From Phaeoceros laevis (lineage: Eukaryota > Anthocerotophyta > Anthocerotopsida > Notothyladales), in the NCBI GenBank assembly GCA_049999765.1, contig JBNGIQ010002220.1:1-33485 (forward strand): 33,485 bases of DNA. Reading direction: 5' to 3'. The position numbers and the translations under genes were made by a program. Below are positions 24,073 through 33,485 of this stretch, in pieces. Numbering within the stretch: the first letter of the stretch is position 1; each line of letters starts with the position of its first letter. The notes below the pieces were generated by a model, which was not told where the DNA came from, did no database searches, and saw nothing but the letters and a program-made list of their open reading frames with translations.

Positions 24073-24707
24073 CTGGTGAGTTGAACAGTACTTATGATAC
24101 GAGAGACCATAACTACGTGGTGCTTGAAGACGATGGGAAATACTAAATTGTTAGAGATAAGTGAATTCAAATTTATTTGCGTCTTATTGATAACATATCT
24201 CAGAGCATTTAACAACTTAACCCTTAAAAGCCCAGGCACCGAAACGCACGTTACTCAGGCGGCTAGGCTTTCGCGGGGGCGTCGACCCCATAATGGGGCC
24301 GTCATCACCATTTGGAGGAATCTTGCTTCCTCGCCGCCAACCAAGGCCTCAAATAAAGAAGCTGATAGCTGATCCGGCATCAGCACAAGGTAATAAAATA
24401 ATTTTTATATACCATATAAGGTAATAAAATAATTTTTTCTCCTAGGAGATAGTACAAAGCATAGTGAACAGATATTTTTGTATCGTGGGGCTCTGAAGGA
24501 TTAAGATTCTAGACTAGGAAGCCATGCTTTCTTGTGGAAAATGTATCCATAAGAAAATTATCTTAAGGCTGGTGAACAAAACTTATCCACTAGAGACCAC
24601 AAGTATGTATTCATATTTGAAGAAGATGGTGAGATGTTAAAGATAAGTTCAATTCAAATTCATTAATGTCTTGAAAATACGAAGAGTTAATTTGAATTGG
24701 ACTTATC
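24073..24707. repeat. Diverged direct repeat pair with a foldback in copy 2
   Basis: A block at about 24073-24184 (GAACAGTACTTAT ... AGAGATAAGTGAATTC) returns in diverged form at about 24569-24674 (GAACAAAACTTATCC ... AAGATAAGTTCAATTC). In copy 2, 24642-24660 is the reverse complement of 24689-24707 with one mismatch in 19, giving a stem with a 28-base loop. This resembles decayed dispersed repeat DNA, and the class could not be named. Confidence 0.55.
24387..24438 (+). repeat. Short direct repeat AAGGTAATAAAATAATTTTT
   Basis: The 20-bp sequence occurs at 24387-24406 and again at 24418-24437, spaced by 11 bp of AT-rich DNA. It is probably a local duplication. Confidence 0.75.
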
Positions 24708-26110
24708 TCACAATAACATATGTATTTGATCTCACAGCATCAAACACTTTATGTAAATTCCCTCTCTGAAATATGAATCAAGAACTTCTGCAGTTGTCAT
24801 TCTTAACATCGTGAACACAAGGAACAAGCATAGGTCCTAGAAGTTCAAAGTGACTTGACATCATTTCGTAACATTATATTTAAAAAAACTGAAGGGACCC
24901 TTGTTTCATTCTCGTGTAAGCCGGATGGCGGATGTTCTTGAGGCAGACGTTCATTCAATCTGAGCACCAATTTCCTACACATTTCTGTCCACTTTGTCAT
25001 CCTTGTAGAACACATGCTTCAGTCTTCACAAACCAGTGTTGCTCTTGTGATTGATGTGCTAGAGTCTGAGTAGTCTTATGACATATCATCTATAGTAATG
25101 GTAGTTGAATCAGCCTGTGCGCATATAGATTGGTAGCCGAGGCTAATGCACGTTATTTGATCTAGCAAGTGGATTATTTGTCGATATTTTCGTGGCAAGA
25201 AACAGTACTGAAGGCCTAGGCATGTGGCTGTTAAACAATATGTCTTTAGTGGTCTGGGAGGTAGGTAATTGCTTTGGATTGGAAAGACGATGCTTTGGTT
25301 CGAAGGAATTGGCTTTTTCTGGACATGATTATAAACACGACGAGTCAACCTCATAATTGTGGCTTCCGTTGAGGTGAAATAATCGGGGCACATCCCTGAT
25401 AGTGGTAGGAAGCTAACGCAAGGCTAGGAACATGGCTTACCAAGAACTAGGTAAACTGCGTAGTTTACGTAGTGACCGTGCCATGTCTCCCACTGAACCT
25501 ATTGATTTAAATTTTGTTATATTGATGTAGCCCCCACTGTCCATGATGAAAATCCTAGTAGGCACATGGATTAAAGATGGTGATGGACCTCTTGGTGGCA
25601 ATAGATACGAATTGTCCTTGTGCTCCTCCTCTTCACATTGTCAATCAGACAGGGATCCCCATATGAACTGGATGTACTAGGTAAATTGTCCTCAAACCTC
25701 TCCTCTCCAGGAGGGGCAGCAAACACCACTGATGATGCAGTTGTCCCTTGAACTCCTGACACAACCTGAGGCTCAGATTGGCAACAGCTTGATGCTTGAA
25801 AGGTGGCAGTTGGTTTGAGGCCCGTTGCCAATACGGTTTGTTGACTTTAGCACTTCTCAGCCCTCTTCTAGCCATGACACCGGCTACTTAAAACAAAGCT
25901 CCACACACACGGAGAATTAGTTACAGTGCTCATGACTGCAAAATCACCACATTGCGAGTTGAGGCATGGCAGTGCTAATTGCCTTAAGAATCGGCTAGTC
26001 GACACGCTTTAGGCTAAAAGATAGACAGAGAATGAGACATTGACAGATGCGCATAGTTGGCACCCACCTCAAGGGCAAGGGGGACCCTCTTTGGACCGTG
26101 TAAACCTCCT
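24708..26110. other. AT-rich intergenic DNA, no gene recognised
   Basis: Open frames here are short and show no family signature. The stretch is likely old repetitive DNA. A small frame pair around 25571-25875 on the minus strand reads in two overlapping frames, which is what decayed coding DNA can look like, but I could not name it. Confidence 0.4.
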
Positions 26111-26198
26111 TCAATAACTTCACACATGCACACACATGTGAGGAGCCAAAGAATGTCAATAACTTCACACACGCACACATGTGAGGGGCCAAAGAATG
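26111..26198 (+). repeat. Two-copy tandem repeat of about 44 bp
   Basis: The unit at 26111-26155, starting TCAATAACTTCACACA and ending GCCAAAGAATG, is repeated at 26156-26198 with a two-base deletion and few substitutions. Each copy contains a CACACATGTG-type near-palindrome. Confidence 0.8.
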
Positions 26199-26505
26199 AT
26201 TGCTAGCTTCTAAAGATGCTAATTGAGTATGTGTGTGAATTGTGGTTACCCCGCTCTTCCGATACTGCTCCACGACCAAGCACCTGGACATCCCCTTCCC
26301 CCTTCCTGGACTGGTCCTTTTGAGGGTGGCCAGAGGTGCAACTCAAGCCTTGGAAGATCGAGAGCAGGATCTTAGAAGGAATAGGGGCTTTAGGATAGCA
26401 CAACTACAAACTGTTAAAAAAACTATGTCATTCAAAATTTGAGATGGGTATCACGTATACTATTATTGAATTTCAAATAATTCAAACAATTAAATAATGG
26501 CAATA

Positions 26506-27027
26506 CAGTAGACCCTCTCTAAGAGCATACTCTCGGGCCACCTATAAAGTCTGCTTTTAGAGAGTTATGCATCTACGGAATTTTATTTGTGAAAAAAAAT
26601 AAAAAATAAATTACGTTTTTAGTTACATTTTATTTTTAACTTGAAAGTTCAATTTCACTTATTTAGTTAAATTTAAGGTTTTGGGGGTTTATGACAATAT
26701 GGGGAAGCTTTGTTTGCTTCTCCACATGCTTCTCCTATGCTTAAGAGGTCAAATGCTTTATTAGAGACTACTATAAGTTAGGGAGGCTCACTAGAGAAGT
26801 CTTTTATAACTAGCTATTTTTTTTTAGGATTATAGTAAAATTTTAATTATTAAGGTATATTATGTAGATATGCTTATAGAGGGTATATGTACAAGGTTTT
26901 TTTTTGAAAAAACATGCATATAGAGAGGTTATGCTTATATCATTTGGGCCCGCTATGGGGAATCCTAAAATTATGCATTTAGGGGGGAGATATGCATTTA
27001 CCGGGATGCTGTTAGAGAGGGTCTTCA
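26506..27027. mobile_element. Non-autonomous TIR element (MITE), possibly pogo-like
   Basis: The left end reads CAGTAGACCCTCTCTAAGAG and the right end, on the other strand, TGAAGACCCTCTCTAACAG. The 19-bp cores at 26510-26528 and 27006-27024 are inverted copies with one mismatch. The element is flanked by TA on both sides (26504-26505 and 27028-27029), as expected for a Tc1/mariner-type target duplication. The inside is very AT-rich and has no transposase frame. The CAGT...CCTCT end style resembles pogo/Tigger-type elements, but the family name is an inference. The ends have diverged, so it is an old copy. Confidence 0.6.
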
Positions 27028-27029
27028 TA

Positions 27030-27405
27030 ATTTTCTATAGTAGCTCTTATGAAGTTTCATTCGCTTGATACAAGTTAGTTTCCATGAAGTTTTTAAAACG
27101 GTTTGAAGCTCTAATATAGTCAAACCGTCAAATTCAACTTGACCGGGTCGAACTTTTTGATCGGTTTGCGGGGCCCTAGTACCGGTTACCCCGATCCTCA
27201 AAGGTTCATTGACCAGCTAACTTCAATATAAAAAGTCAGAAAACCTGCTTTTGAAAGGGTAAAATTCCATCTCTGCTTCCGGTTGAAACCCGGAAGGTCA
27301 ATCATTAATAACCAGCTTTTGAAGCTTTCGGTTGGAAAGCTTTATACCCAATTTTTGGACCACGACCCTGGTGTTTCACTAAAAAAGCTACTGGTCCATA
27401 AGGGG
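27030..27405. other. Spacer including the pyruvate kinase 3' region
   Basis: No gene is seen between the TIR element and the stop codon of the pyruvate kinase gene (minus). The right part should be that gene's 3' untranslated region. A small hairpin, TCCGGTTGAAACCCGGA, lies around 27280. Confidence 0.4.
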
Positions 27406-30400
27406 TTAAACCGCTGAGCGCACTGTGCGGACCTGGATGTGATGGGTTGATTCCGACCTCCATATAGGTTTCTTTCCACTCTGCACCAGCGCAACCTCTT
27501 CCCCTTCCTTGACCATCCCTTGTTTCTAAAAACAGACATTCCATCCCCAAAATCAGAACTGTGCTACACAGAAGTCAATTAAATCCTATGCATATGAGCG
27601 AGCAAGTTAGTAAGCTACACCTGCAGGATACTCAGGGCTCTTGAGAAGGTGTCTTCTGCATCTTCTGAGAAATCCATGTACACCGCTCGGATGCCTTGAT
27701 ACAGTGCCAGCCTCTGTTGCACTCTCACCCTGACATGAGCACGACCGATCAGTAAGACATCCGAAGCCAAAATCTACATCACATCACTTAAAAGCGTAAC
27801 CATTGAGTGAGTGTTCACGACAGAGCATACTGGTTTGTGAAAGCAAATATGGTGCCAGCTGGTCGGTAGTGGCTGAGAAGCATGGCCATGAACCCACTTC
27901 GCGTAAAGACCAGTATCGAAGTTCCTAAGGTGTTTGACATCATTGTTGCATGAAAAGCAAACATCTCACTCATGTGGTTCTGCATATAGCACAAGGTCAG
28001 CCGACAGTAACACTCCTGGAAGTAGGCATAGACCTGCTCCAATATTCTTGATATTAGTGGTCAACCAACCTTGAAGGCACGACCCAGATTTGCTGGACGT
28101 TGTTCTTCAGGCATTGTTGCCTCTGTTCGCAAAGCAACAGTGTGCATCACCTTAACAGCCTTCAACGGGTACCTGCCAGAAAAAAAGTCACCTGAAATCT
28201 TACTTACGTCACATGATGACTAGTCGGACACTTTCAACCCATTAAGTTATATCCCACTGAACATGTCAGGTTAACCAACATGGAGCTTAAGAACGACAAT
28301 GCTGGCAACTCACTTTCCATGTGCTGTTTCACCAGACAGCATAACTGCATCTGCACCTTCACGGACTGCAATCGCAATATCCGAGACTTCCGCTCTGGTT
28401 GGAGTTGGATGGTTGATCATGCTTTCCAGCATATTTGTTGCAACAATCACCGGCTTCCCCATGCCCCTGCACAGCCTGATGATCTCACCCTGGTACAGTC
28501 CAAGGAAAAACTGTGAACAAGATTTTCTGAAACAGGGTGGCAAACTCAAGAAACCCCATGTGAAAGCTGATGACTGCTGTAGTAGTTTTATCCATCCCCA
28601 ACAATCTTGAAAGTACGCTCTTGCAAGCCACCTAAATGGCATGGGACTGGGTTTCACTTGACACTCATACCTGCAGCAGAGGAACTTCTTCTACAGGCAA
28701 CTCTGCACCTAGATCCCCTCGGGCAACCATGGCCTTCACAAGATGCAACATATTCTTCTCAATATCTCCACGTAAACAAGGCACTGAACAGCAGTAGATA
28801 CCGCACAGAAAGTCCTCGTACCCCGTCTGAAGCATCAAGAATAGCATGAAGATATGAAATAGAGTCTGCACTTTCAATCTTCACAATCACATTGATGTCA
28901 GCCGAACAACCTGTAGAGCACCAAAGACAAACGTCAGAGAACCACCTTACTATTAACAATCTTTTTGTGCTTGTGAAAAAGCGACAACTTGACTACGCTT
29001 AACGACAAGAAAATTACCTTGAAGGTATTCTTTGAGCTCGTTCACGACTTGTGCATCCTTTACAAAGGAGAGAGCATAATAGTCCACCTTGTTCTCGACT
29101 CCGAACTTGATATCCTCCCAGTCCTTTTCTGCAGTCCCAAAGACAAGTAAGACTTCAGGATGAAATAACCAGGAATAACAACAAAGCTACTCCATGCCCC
29201 CTTTGGCACACACCAGTGAGTGATGGAAGAGTGGCGCTTTTGCCCCGAACATTAAGGTGCCTTCGTGATTTCAGTTCTCCACCGTCCACAACCTCACAAA
29301 GGACAGAGTCTTCAGTCTTGGACTTGACCAGCAATGACATCATACCACCTGCAGTCACATAACAATTATATCTAATCCGGATCATTTGTTCAACATAAGC
29401 AGATGACCCATCCAGTCAAAAGGAAAAAACGCTTGTACAAACTTTGTACCATCGACTAGCAACTCGTCACCAGCATCTACATCATTGACGAAGTCATCGT
29501 AGTTCACACTGACAGATGTGTCAGTGCCTACGCCCCTTTTTATTGTAAATGTGAACTCCTGTCCCTTGATGAGCTGAATGGGCTGTGGAAGATCTCCACT
29601 TCTAACCTCAGGACCCTGCAGGCTGTGACTTTAGATTCCGAAATTCCAAGAACTATTGAGATTAGCAAAATGGGGCACAAAATCATTCCGCGCTTCGAGA
29701 CTCTGCTGCCTCCAGACATCAGACATAATTGGTACTGTGCCCACCTTAGTGTCCAGCATAATGGCAATAACATTAGCTCCAGCCTGAGCGTTGTAATCGC
29801 GAACAAGCTCTACAACCTTCCTGTGTGACGCATGGTCTCCATGTGACATATTCAGGCGTGCAACATTCATGCCGGCCTCGGCCAGCTTCGCAATCATTTC
29901 TGGTGTGTCCGAGGAAGGACCGATTGTGCAAACGATCTTTGTCTTCCGCTGGAAACGAGGTCTCACCCACATTCGGGAAAGACCTCGCTCGTTAAAGAAT
30001 TCCTCCATAGAGAGAGGATCATCCTGAACCAACCAACACAAGGATAGTCTCAGGGGTGGAACAGTTGCCTACACCTAAACTATGTCAGCCGCTGTATCCA
30101 GTGCACTCAGATCGTCGTTTTTTTTACCACTAATTGCCCTTCCGTTGTCTCCAAACCTCACCACACCTGTTGCTACCAAATGCGCACTTCAAAGAAACGT
30201 GCAACAACTCTAGCCAGCTCAGAAATACAAGCTCACTACTCATTAGACTATGCATGCAGCAGATATAATGAGCAACCAGAGCGTCCACCCGAGAAACATG
30301 AAGCCTCAAATTGCTGAGAACAACCGATAGCGCTGGGACCTTGACCTTGACCTCAGCAGGGAGAAAAACCGACAACCCGATACAAGGTGACAACATGCAA

Positions 30401-30729
30401 AAGGTGAGAAATTGGCATTGCGCACGTGCCTGAAGGCTTTCAGAAGGACGAATGACCGGATGGCTCCTGCTAACATCATCGGGCGTGACGGGCACAAGTT
30501 CAGGCTCATCTCTGACAATTCGGCGAGGCCGCAGACTCGTGGCTTGAATTCGGCAAGCAGAGCGCACGCAGCTAGTGTTGGTGAGTGCAGGTCGGCAACG
30601 TTGAGGCCTGAGTCCGGAGTACTTGGAAAAATTCGCAGACTCGTCCGACAGCACCTGAAGAGTGGATGCGGAGCTACTCGAGTGTAGCGATGCAGCGGCG
30701 CCTACAGAGGGCAGCACAGCAGCAGCCAT
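27406..30729 (-). CDS. Plastid pyruvate kinase, beta-type subunit
   Basis: Twelve exons (30430-30729, 29745-30023, 29450-29615, 29214-29348, 29018-29128, 28822-28910, 28671-28733, 28314-28489, 28070-28172, 27831-27979, 27621-27729, 27406-27525) give 599 residues. Pyruvate kinase makes pyruvate and ATP from phosphoenolpyruvate and ADP, and in plastids feeds fatty-acid synthesis. The first 70 residues, from [14 protein letters not shown], look like a transit peptide. Family motifs follow in order: [12 protein letters not shown], then [31 protein letters not shown], and IVKIESADS with Lys341 and Glu343. [34 protein letters not shown] and [11 protein letters not shown] come next, and the tail HIQVRTV closes the protein. 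The match is closest to Arabidopsis plastidic beta subunits (At5g52920 type). The first intron (30024-30429, 406 bp) keeps frame only with a GC donor (cag/gcacgt), so the exon 1 end is less certain than the rest. The Met at 30729 was chosen over an upstream in-frame one at 30846. Confidence 0.92.
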
Positions 30730-31550
30730 CAGGAAACACAGTTGGACAGCGCTTACGCAGGGTGGAAATTGATGAGTGCTGATGTGCAGAGACTTCGCGG
30801 ATAAATTCCGCGGGCGGTCTTTCGGGCGGAGCAAACGCAGTGTCACAATGAGCCCGTGTCCAAAATTTGGGCCGGCATGAGGGTTGGGTCGACCGACTCA
30901 CCGATTCCAACATAGTGATTTCCTGATTTCCTATTTTCTTCGCATTGGCGAAGGTCCTTCGGAGTTATTAGACTAGTCTATAGTAGTCTAGGACTCTAGG
31001 ACTTGTTGAGTAACTTTCCAGTTTGACGCTGTTTGTTACCTAGTTTCAGGAATAGCCATGGCAGAGATTTTTGAGCGTGAACGCAGGTTAGCCGGCCGTT
31101 TGGGTTAGAGGTGGATGGCTGATCTCGTGCCTGCCCCCGGCTTGAACGGGATATTAGTCGAGAGTGGGGGGAATGGAGTGCTACTTAAGGAGCCTCTTGG
31201 CCATTGTCTGTACCAAGTCTTGATGAAGCAAGAGCTACTCGTTTCCTCTCATTGCGTGGTTCTGTGTGTTCCAGTTCACTGTTCACAGCAACGTATTGGG
31301 ATGCGTTGGAGCCCTCTGCGTGGCAACATGGGTCCCCTGTTTGTCTGAGAGCGTGGTTAGGAGTCTCGGCATTCCGTTGGCCGGTCGGAGAACTGTCTCC
31401 GAGGAGGCAATCCCTCTTGCCCTGTACGTACCGCATGCCCTCGTGTACGACACTTTGATCACCCTTAACAGCCAGGTTGCATCTGTTCCCCCACGTTTTT
31501 GAGTTTTCTATTGCCATTCCTCTGTCTGCTTAACATAGTGCGAAGCATAT
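30730..31550. other. Pyruvate kinase upstream region and unassigned DNA
   Basis: The left part should hold the pyruvate kinase promoter and leader on the minus strand. The remainder, up to the LTR-like sequence, contains only short overlapping frames on both strands and a TAGACTAGTCTA palindrome near 30969. It could include the upstream part of a longer LTR. Confidence 0.35.
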
Positions 31551-31677
31551 TGTTATACCCTGTCCGGAACTAGGCTAGGTCATAGGTGCGTACTAGATTA
31601 GTTTAGCGCGTCAGGAGCACTGCATTTCCCTGGCCCACAATCGTGCAGGAACCAGTCTACAGTGGTGTTTCTCATCA
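31551..31677 (+). mobile_element. Candidate right part of a 5' LTR
   Basis: Three bases (CTT) after a terminal CA at 31677 comes a primer-binding-like sequence, and gag follows. The block begins TGTTATACCC at 31551 and ends CATCA at 31677, the TG...CA form of an LTR. At 127 bp it would be unusually short for a Ty3/gypsy LTR, so the true left end may lie further upstream. Only the right boundary is reasonably supported, and the partner LTR lies outside the window. Confidence 0.4.
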
Positions 31678-31680
31678 CTT

Positions 31681-31700
31681 TGGCGACCACGCTGGGGACT
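31681..31700 (+). other. Candidate retrotransposon primer-binding site
   Basis: TGGCGACCACGCTGGGGACT follows the LTR end by three bases and begins with TGG, the complement of the CCA end of a tRNA. Its complement resembles the acceptor and T-arm end of a tRNA of arginine or a similar type, but I could not check this against tRNA sequences. The leader 31701-31806 separates it from gag. Confidence 0.5.
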
Positions 31701-31806
31701 GCTGCCTGGTTGCTTGGGTAGGATTTAATACCATCAGGCAAGGTTGTCGGTCAGCTTGATTTGCTCTGTTCCTTCACGCATTGGGTAGCTAGGAAGATTA
31801 GTGATA

Positions 31807-33485
31807 ATGGGCTGGCTTCCCAATCAGCCATGTGACAATGGGGCCCCTTACATTGTGATGCCTATTTTCGAAGGGATCCCTATTCAGGATGATGATCCGG
31901 ATTCTCACATTGAAAAATATGTTGAGTATTGGAATCGCAGAAGTGTGACGAGTGGAGAAAAATTGGCAAAGAGATTTAGCTCTTTTCTTCGCCTGGAGGC
32001 TGCTCACTGGTACAAAGAGGAGTTGCCAAAAGAGTACGCCATGGACTGGGGAGAAGTGACCCAAAGGTTCTGCACAAGATTCCAGCCAGCCGACTACAAG
32101 GAAAGAGTGAAAGGTTTGCTGTATGGATCTAGGCAGTTGCCTGATGAATGTATCACTCGGTTTGCAACGAGACTTAGGAAGTATCAGAAGATTCTCGGCA
32201 TGACTTCAGCAGAAGACTGTTTGGCTGTGAAACGAATGTTTGTTGAGGGCATGCGCAGGGAGTTTTTCGATCCCTTGATGCGGGGAGACATCACTCTACA
32301 AAAGTGCCTGGAGTTGGCACTAGCCAAGCATACCGTGAGGAGGGGCGACTTTCCGGAGAACACTCGAGACATCAACCTTGCTGGAGGGAGCCGGCCCCCG
32401 AGTAATGGAACACAGTACCTGCCAACGTTGGCGGTGCAACAAAAGACAGAAAGACAAGTTGAGTTGGAGAAACAAATTGCAAACGCAGAGAAGGAAGTGG
32501 AGTTGGAGAGAAAGAAAATGGAGCTCGAAAGAGAGAAGGCGGAACTGGGAAGGCAGAGTCAAATCATGTACGCCCAGGAGAGGAGGAACACGGAAGGAAA
32601 ACGTTGGCCGGAAGGATATGGCTGGGGTGATCACTCGTGGGACGGACCAGTCCCAGATGGCTGGGGGTATCCACAAGCAACACTCGTGACGCGACCGAGG
32701 AACTGGCCTGAACAAGAAGAGTTTGAGAGTTGCAACTACATGCGGCAGCAGGGACGTGGCGGTTATCAATCAGGGAACCGGGATCGGGAGAGATGGCCCT
32801 GTGGCATTTGTGAGTCTGAAGAACACAACACCTGGGTGTGCCCATGCATCAGCTGTCCCAACTGCCAACAACCTGGACATACTGGTCCGAGATGTCACTT
32901 GCCAAACTTCATTGCTGCATCAGAGAGAGCCGGAGGATTCAAACAACCCGGGGCGGAGACAACCAGAGAAAATGAGGGGATGAAGGCAGAGCAGATCAAG
33001 GCTTTCGAGCAAGCACATGCGAAGACGCGGGCTGAGCTCGAGAAGCAGACCGCGGCTCGAGATGAGGTTGAGCGGGAGCTTAAAAAACTAAGGGAGTTAC
33101 ACGAAAAGGCGATTGGAGTCAAGCATGTGAATTGGATTTCACTTGAAGAACATGAGGGCGCAATCCGTACCACCAAACATCCGCGAGATGAAGGGAATGA
33201 GGTTGACGTAGAAGAGAGTGCATCGGCATTCCGGAGGAGCAAAGTGGAAGGGCCACTGCCTGACATTGTCATGGTTGACGCCAAGACAGAATCAGCAACC
33301 GGGACAGTAGTCGACAAGGAGAAGGCCAAGAAACCCCGCCGGAAGAGGGATGACCTGACTGCCCCCATTTCGGCAGGAGCTCCAGCATATTCGGTGGTGG
33401 CAGACCTGGGATCACGGAAAGTAGACATGACTTTTGCGCAACTGTGCGCGGTCGCACCGTCATGCCGTCGGGACTTGGCCACAGC
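31807..33485 (+). CDS. LTR retrotransposon gag polyprotein, Ty3/gypsy type (partial)
   Basis: The frame opens at ATG 31807 and stays open for 559 codons to the window edge with no stop. The first 190 residues form a retrotransposon gag domain (IEKYVEYWNRRSV, LRLEAAHWYKEELP, then FCTRFQPADYKERVKGLLYG). A charged coiled coil follows (about residues 210-260, ERQVELEKQIANAEKEVELE). Two CCHC zinc knuckles come next, CGICESEEHNTWVC (from residue 332) and CPNCQQPGHTGPRC (from residue 350). A second coiled coil precedes a segment, APAYSVVADLGSRKVDMTFA, of the kind found just before the protease in plant gypsy polyproteins. Gag packages element RNA; protease and polymerase would lie beyond the window. 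The unbroken frame suggests a fairly recent insertion upstream of the pyruvate kinase gene. Confidence 0.85.
   Translation, partial: MGWLPNQPCDNGAPYIVMPIFEGIPIQDDDPDSHIEKYVEYWNRRSVTSGEKLAKRFSSFLRLEAAHWYKEELPKEYAMDWGEVTQRFCTRFQPADYKERVKGLLYGSRQLPDECITRFATRLRKYQKILGMTSAEDCLAVKRMFVEGMRREFFDPLMRGDITLQKCLELALAKHTVRRGDFPENTRDINLAGGSRPPSNGTQYLPTLAVQQKTERQVELEKQIANAEKEVELERKKMELEREKAELGRQSQIMYAQERRNTEGKRWPEGYGWGDHSWDGPVPDGWGYPQATLVTRPRNWPEQEEFESCNYMRQQGRGGYQSGNRDRERWPCGICESEEHNTWVCPCISCPNCQQPGHTGPRCHLPNFIAASERAGGFKQPGAETTRENEGMKAEQIKAFEQAHAKTRAELEKQTAARDEVERELKKLRELHEKAIGVKHVNWISLEEHEGAIRTTKHPRDEGNEVDVEESASAFRRSKVEGPLPDIVMVDAKTESATGTVVDKEKAKKPRRKRDDLTAPISAGAPAYSVVADLGSRKVDMTFAQLCAVAPSCRRDLAT

Noticed and set aside
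25571-25875. Possible decayed coding DNA on the minus strand
   Set aside because: Two overlapping short frames are seen but no domain can be named, so no feature beyond unassigned DNA is claimed.
32895-33482. 195-codon open frame on the minus strand at the right edge
   Set aside because: It is antisense to the unbroken gag frame. The Ser-rich translation is what the reverse of Glu/Lys-rich coiled-coil coding DNA gives.

Overview
The window is nuclear DNA of a land plant. Seven protein-coding genes can be read almost completely, six of them split by short GT-AG introns (mostly 69-240 bp). Every family identified is a plant one: an organelle RNA-editing PPR protein, a plastid pyruvate kinase, a PGR5-like thylakoid-type protein, and a plant-type acyl-activating enzyme with a PQQ domain. 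The PPR protein is a single 1052-residue exon with a KKPA box and a terminal Gly-Arg-Pro instead of Asp-Tyr-Trp. These are marks of the DYW:KP class, which is known from hornworts, ferns and lycophytes other than Selaginella and is tied to U-to-C editing. I therefore infer a seed-free plant of one of those groups. The compact introns fit a hornwort or lycophyte better than a large-intron fern, but the species is not fixed by the sequence.

Layout, left to right: 1-1364 repeat-rich intergenic DNA with an unusual interlocking inverted repeat; 1365-4523 (-) PPR-DYW; 4524-5921 divergent promoter region; 5922-7666 (+) CAP10/GT90 glycosyltransferase; 8419-10103 (-) PGR5-like protein; 10758-11730 (-) decayed 2-alkenal reductase pseudogene; 12270-14709 (-) OTU deubiquitinase with UBA and SEC-C; 14710-15439 divergent promoter region; 15440-20950 (+) acyl-activating enzyme of the AASDH/AAE type (adenylation, carrier, PQQ); 21337-23904 (-) GPI transamidase subunit PIG-T; 23905-27405 AT-rich DNA with decayed repeats and a TIR element; 27406-30729 (-) plastid pyruvate kinase beta-type; 31551-33485 (+) the 5' part of an LTR retrotransposon with gag, running off the right edge.

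The genes do not form a pathway or operon. They are ordinary single-copy eukaryotic genes placed in divergent pairs (PPR/CAP10, OTU/AAE) and convergent pairs (CAP10/PGRL, AAE/PIG-T). Three products are predicted to act in organelles (PPR, PGRL-like, pyruvate kinase) and two in the secretory pathway (CAP10, PIG-T). The most interesting item is the DYW:KP-type PPR protein, a candidate U-to-C RNA-editing factor. All exon junctions were worked out by hand from splice sites, reading phase and remembered family conservation; none was tested against transcripts.
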